Source of the DNA: Lachnospiraceae bacterium
GTDB lineage: Bacteria; Bacillota; Clostridia; Lachnospirales; Lachnospiraceae
NCBI GenBank assembly: GCA_024403455.1
Contig: JAKSRR010000003.1
Coordinates: 62,001-126,000, forward strand
DNA: 64,000 bases
Reading direction: 5' to 3'
Shown here: piece after piece, positions 60,150-64,000 of the stretch
Layout: each line of letters opens with the position of its first letter
Numbering within the stretch: position 1 is the first letter of the stretch
Translations under genes and position numbers: made by a program
Notes under the pieces: generated by a model
Databases searched by the model: none
The model's input: only the letters and a program-made list of their open reading frames with translations
Told to the model about the DNA's origin: nothing

Positions 60150-63100
60150 TTATGGAGTAGGCGAATATTCCACAGATAATGCACCACCACTTGTTCCTGC
60201 CGGAAGTACAAAGGAATACTTTGTTGTATCATCTACATCCTGCGTAATCGTAACGGTTAGTGCTGTATCGCCTAACTTTATTCCATTTGGTGTATTTCCT
60301 GCCGGCATTACAAAGACAATGGTGTGATCCTCCGTAGTAGCGCTGCTTCCTCTGTTTCCGCCAAAGACATACTTTCCTTCTGACGTATCTTCCCAACGAT
60401 AAACATCGGTTACATCTGCTGCGTCAAAAGTGACTGTCGTATAATAGCGCAGATGGTATGTCGTCATATCAATTGTATGATTATTTCCTACCAGCCATTC
60501 GATTCCAGTTACACCAAGATTTTCAGAAGACAGGGTGCCTTCGTAACTGTAGTTGCGAATGGTAAATCTACCTGCTACTTCAATTTTTCCAAACAAACCA
60601 CCTACAGTAGTCGCCCAGGTAGAAGCATCTCCCATCGACTGAATATTGACCTTAACTGCCTTGTAGTCTGCTGTATTCTCTGTAGCATTGTCTACCGTTC
60701 CATTGATGTAGCTATCTACCTCACTGTTTAAATAACCAATGAGACCACCAACCTGCGACAGATTTCTTCCCTGAATGGTTCCTTCCGCAGTCATGTTAAA
60801 GAATTCTCTAACCATCTGCCCTGCGCAATTACCAATGCAGCCGCCAACGCTCGTTAAGTTTCCATTCGCTGCTGTAATACTTCCACTACTGTATACATTT
60901 TTCACCTTTAGTACGCAATTTCCATTCGCCTGACCAATGATACCACCCGCAGATGTTAAATTATAATCTGACGCAATATTGCCTGTATTCTTCACGTCAC
61001 GCATCGTAAGCGGGTTCGACTGCGCCAGACCCACCATACCACCAATATTGGAGGCATCACTCGTGCTCTGCAGCCAGATCGTTCCTTCGTTTTCGCTGTT
61101 CGCAATGGTAAGTATCGATGTTTTTCCACCCTTTCCAAGCAAACCACCAATATCATTAGCCGTATTGCTTGTAACATGAATCATTGCATGGTTATATACC
61201 TGGTCCATGGAAAATACAAGATTCACATCATCTGCAAACTGCCCAACAACGCCACCGCATTGTTTCATTCCCTTTGCGATTACAGCGCCATTATTATGAA
61301 CAATATTTAATGTATACTGTCCTTTGGAAGCATACCCTACTATGCCGGCGCCATATTGCAAATCTCCTTTCGCTTCTATCGTTCCTTCATTGGTGACGTT
61401 CGTCAGCGTTCCATCTTGCTGCGTTCGTCCAACAATACCTGCAATATATTTGTTATGATTATTACTATTGCTAGCATCAAAGGTTGCCCACTCTGTAGTC
61501 AACGTAATATTGCCTTGGTTTGTAACCTTCTGCAAAGTAGCAGCTCCAGCGACATTGCCAACAACACCGGCAATAAATTGTCCTCTTCCAACCGTAATAG
61601 TTCCGCTTAACGCATTATTACTATCTGTTATCGTCAGAGTTCCACTACAGTTACCACAAAGTCCTGCGATATATAAATCTGTGTTACTTGCTCCTGCAAT
61701 GGAGATTGCACCACTATTTGAACTATTATAAATCTCCACATTCCCTGTACAATTTCCGCAAAGTCCTGCAATCTGCTTTACTGAATTGCTAGTACTATTA
61801 TTCAAAATAACACCACCATTGCTACCAGCTGTAACAGAAAGTCCTATTTTTACCTCTCCAAAAAGACCGCCTACACACTGAAACGCTCCGTACCCGCTCA
61901 TCCATATGTTAGCTGTGTTATCGCCACTTACCAGACTCACAGCCTTTTCCGACTGACCAACGAGGCCACCCACATACTTCATATCAGTCTGCGCTTCAAT
62001 CACATTGTTCGTTCTTCCATTGTAGCTATGCTTCTCATCATAGGTATTATGAACATTCTCCATGGCAAGAGGCGCAGTGGAATGTCCTACAATACCACCC
62101 GCATATTGCAATGATACATAATTTTTCATACCTATCTCACCATAGGTAGTTACATCCTTTATAGATGTTGGTGCAAGCAAGATTTCACCAACAATTCCTG
62201 CAACTCTGGTGGAACTACCTGCGGCATAGATAGAAGCCTCATTCACAACCCCTTCCATATTTACGATATGTGCTTCATCCACGCCATTGATTCTGCCTGC
62301 AATGCCACCAACACGATCCAAAATACCGCCCGTAGTCTTAATATCAGGTGCATCCAGCCCCGCGACCTTAATATTTGCCACATTCGTAAGTGTTACAGAA
62401 CCCTTGGTTTCACCCACAATACCCGCTACGTAGTTGCAGTTTCCAGCAGTCTCTATCTTTCCATAATTTGTGATGCTAGTTAAGGTCAGGTTACCATTAG
62501 CTACCTGCCCCACAATACCAGCCGCATGATCCAGCACTCCATTCGACGAAATCTTTCCGTAGTTATTATAAATGTTCATGGCAACATCGCCTGCATTTAC
62601 CAGACCAACTACCCCACCTACATATGTACACTTCTCCCACGTGGTAGAAATAATATTACCCGCATTGGAACCAACACTCAATGAAAGTCCCTTCATCGCA
62701 CTTCCAGCAATACCACCAACATACTGCATGGTTCCAGTTGTCTGGATGTCACCTGTATTGAATAATCCATCTCCCGTGAAAATGCCTTCTCCGCTACCAT
62801 CTTTCTTTCCAACGCAGCCTACAACACCACCTAAATACAGCGCATCACCGTTACCCTCTATTTTTCCTGCGTTCCATACATTTACAAAAGATGCATCCCT
62901 ATATATTTGTCCGGCGACACCGCCTACATGATTCAGCATAGTTCCCGAGCCACCCCAGTTATCTCTATGTAAATAACAGGTGCTGGTCGTATCCTTGAAG
63001 GATGCATTTCCATCAACGTAACCTACAATACCAGCGCAGTGATCCATCACTCCCTTACACTCGATTTTAGGCTCACTTGCAGTAACTCCCGCATTCAACA

Positions 63101-64000
63101 AGTTCGTTCCATAATGCACATCCGTAAAGTATCCGTTCTGCCGCACATAACCAATGATTCCTCCAACACATTTCAGCATTCCTTGGTTTTCCATAATGAT
63201 ATCTTTACTACTACTTACCTGATTTATGTCCGCAGAAAGTAGTACATAGCCTGCAACACCACCAATATATGCAGACTTGACCGTCACTGCTCCCACAAAC
63301 CTGATTTCACTTTCACTTATCGACTTCTTGCACGTAAAGTTACCACCTACATACCCTGCAACACCACCGATGTATTCCGTAAATTTGGCTGCCTGCTTAA
63401 CTTTGATTTCACAATTACTTGTGATATTTTCGCAGATAAAATCCTTGACAACATATCCAGCCACTCCACCAACACAGCGAACAACTCTATCCGACGCATT
63501 ACCATCAAAATAAATAGATGCTCTATTCGTTACATCTGTACATGTCGTTTTTCCGTCGGCATGGCCAATTAATCCACCGATTCCAAGTTCAGGATTATTT
63601 TCGCCAGTTTTGGTCACATACAATGTTTTAAAGCTCATCTCTTTTCCCAGATTCGCTACATTCGTAAGATTAACAAAACTCTTACCATATCCTAAGACAC
63701 CGCCTACACAGTTAGCAGGTAATGTTTCACCCCAATTCTTAAACAAATCAATATCCGCAAAATTTTTAGCATTTTCTATAGTTATTCCACTTTTTGCATA
63801 GCCAACAAGGCCACCTAAATATTGAACTCTTTGGGGCTTTGATCCGTTTCCTACACCAATAGTAACAAGGTCACCATTATAGCAATTCTTCAGAGTCGCT
63901 CCTAAAGTATTTGTAGTAAAAGTCTTTGTTGCAGGAACATAAGTACCTGCATTACAGATACCGACCAGTCCACCTACATAACCAACGTCGTTGGTTCCGT
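60150..64000 (-). CDS. Giant GLUG-repeat surface protein, C-terminal part
   Basis: 1283 residues are visible and the frame runs off the right edge; the apparent TTG start at 63746 is internal. Nearly the whole visible part is a tandem repeat of ~30-40 residues with the GLUG core (VGGVVGY, AGIVGQ, AGLCGN) spaced by TNV-NYG/NAG-type strands, as in YVGGVVGLVNAGDVAMNIYN. GLUG repeats form a right-handed beta-solenoid seen in adhesins and IgA-protease-type surface proteins. The last ~120 residues are a separate beta domain ending LPAGTSGGALSVEYSPTP. No LPXTG or SLH anchor is at the C-terminus, so anchoring must be N-terminal or absent. Confidence 0.93.
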   Translation of the reverse strand, partial: GTNDVGYVGGLVGICNAGTYVPATKTFTTNTLGATLKNCYNGDLVTIGVGNGSKPQRVQYLGGLVGYAKSGITIENAKNFADIDLFKNWGETLPANCVGGVLGYGKSFVNLTNVANLGKEMSFKTLYVTKTGENNPELGIGGLIGHADGKTTCTDVTNRASIYFDGNASDRVVRCVGGVAGYVVKDFICENITSNCEIKVKQAAKFTEYIGGVAGYVGGNFTCKKSISESEIRFVGAVTVKSAYIGGVAGYVLLSADINQVSSSKDIIMENQGMLKCVGGIIGYVRQNGYFTDVHYGTNLLNAGVTASEPKIECKGVMDHCAGIVGYVDGNASFKDTTSTCYLHRDNWGGSGTMLNHVGGVAGQIYRDASFVNVWNAGKIEGNGDALYLGGVVGCVGKKDGSGEGIFTGDGLFNTGDIQTTGTMQYVGGIAGSAMKGLSLSVGSNAGNIISTTWEKCTYVGGVVGLVNAGDVAMNIYNNYGKISSNGVLDHAAGIVGQVANGNLTLTSITNYGKIETAGNCNYVAGIVGETKGSVTLTNVANIKVAGLDAPDIKTTGGILDRVGGIAGRINGVDEAHIVNMEGVVNEASIYAAGSSTRVAGIVGEILLAPTSIKDVTTYGEIGMKNYVSLQYAGGIVGHSTAPLAMENVHNTYDEKHSYNGRTNNVIEAQTDMKYVGGLVGQSEKAVSLVSGDNTANIWMSGYGAFQCVGGLFGEVKIGLSVTAGSNGGVILNNSTSNSVKQIAGLCGNCTGNVEIYNSSNSGAISIAGASNTDLYIAGLCGNCSGTLTITDSNNALSGTITVGRGQFIAGVVGNVAGAATLQKVTNQGNITLTTEWATFDASNSNNHNKYIAGIVGRTQQDGTLTNVTNEGTIEAKGDLQYGAGIVGYASKGQYTLNIVHNNGAVIAKGMKQCGGVVGQFADDVNLVFSMDQVYNHAMIHVTSNTANDIGGLLGKGGKTSILTIANSENEGTIWLQSTSDASNIGGMVGLAQSNPLTMRDVKNTGNIASDYNLTSAGGIIGQANGNCVLKVKNVYSSGSITAANGNLTSVGGCIGNCAGQMVREFFNMTAEGTIQGRNLSQVGGLIGYLNSEVDSYINGTVDNATENTADYKAVKVNIQSMGDASTWATTVGGLFGKIEVAGRFTIRNYSYEGTLSSENLGVTGIEWLVGNNHTIDMTTYHLRYYTTVTFDAADVTDVYRWEDTSEGKYVFGGNRGSSATTEDHTIVFVMPAGNTPNGIKLGDTALTVTITQDVDDTTKYSFVLPAGTSGGALSVEYSPTP

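Noticed and set aside
63717..63746. TTG start of the GLUG protein
   Set aside because: The frame remains open and repeat-bearing to 64000 (QYLGGLVGYAK and VGYVGGLVGICNAG), so the start lies outside the window.

Overview
The window looks like chromosome from a low-to-mid GC Clostridia species, most likely Lachnospiraceae. Pointers are LL-diaminopimelate aminotransferase, AddAB, HD-GYP and DegV proteins, a DUF4358 lipoprotein beside an MBOAT acyltransferase, and secreted proteins with YY-NPDV repeats. The species assignment is inference. Almost every gene is on the minus strand. The plus-strand exceptions are an acidic TerB-like gene (33860), an aquaporin (57296), a TPP-riboswitch thiamine transporter gene (58199) and vapBC (59095).

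Left part (1-28 kb). A truncated FecR-like membrane protein and a large repeat-built secreted protein open the window. hipBA follows, between two copies of a ~110-bp repeat that carries a terminator. Next come a von Willebrand A protein, a protein with a C-terminal helical domain, a lone pseudaminic/sialic acid synthase gene, tex, and a PLP enzyme. A surface O-acetylation cluster (11.7-17.2 kb) has an MBOAT acyltransferase, a DHHW protein, two paralogous SGNH hydrolases and a DUF4358 lipoprotein. It sits downstream of ygiQ and a hybrid histidine kinase. From 21 to 28 kb lie poorly characterised small genes, two broken genes and two compact toxin-antitoxin-like operons (DUF3990/XRE and DUF4160/DUF2442).

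Middle (28-43 kb). A tRNA-Leu(UAG) gene has a degenerate tRNA 3'-half about 0.7 kb downstream. After a DUF202 protein and a voltage-gated-like K+ channel come zur-znuABC, whose control region holds four TTTGCAA boxes. Divergent from zur is a ~170-nt leader carrying a tandemly duplicated hairpin/Shine-Dalgarno element, followed by the acidic TerB-like gene. This leader is the best candidate here for an undescribed regulatory system. A heterodimeric ABC exporter, a glycosyltransferase-like protein, a DJ-1 protein, dapL and glnA follow.

Right part (43-64 kb). This holds a Pro/His-rich zinc-ribbon protein, degV, a GAF/HD-GYP protein, addAB, a sigma-like protein, an XRE protein whose S24 domain seems to lack its catalytic dyad, a NUDIX hydrolase, malQ, the aquaporin, TPP riboswitch-thiT, vapBC, and the C-terminal 1283 residues of a giant GLUG-repeat surface protein that runs off the right edge.

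Core metabolism and DNA repair genes are thus interleaved with at least four toxin-antitoxin-like modules (HipBA, DUF3990/XRE, DUF4160/DUF2442, VapBC). In three of them a promoter with operator-like repeats in the -35/-10 spacer is directly visible, and the fourth has a palindrome there. All functions are assigned by reading motifs in the sequence. No database search was run.
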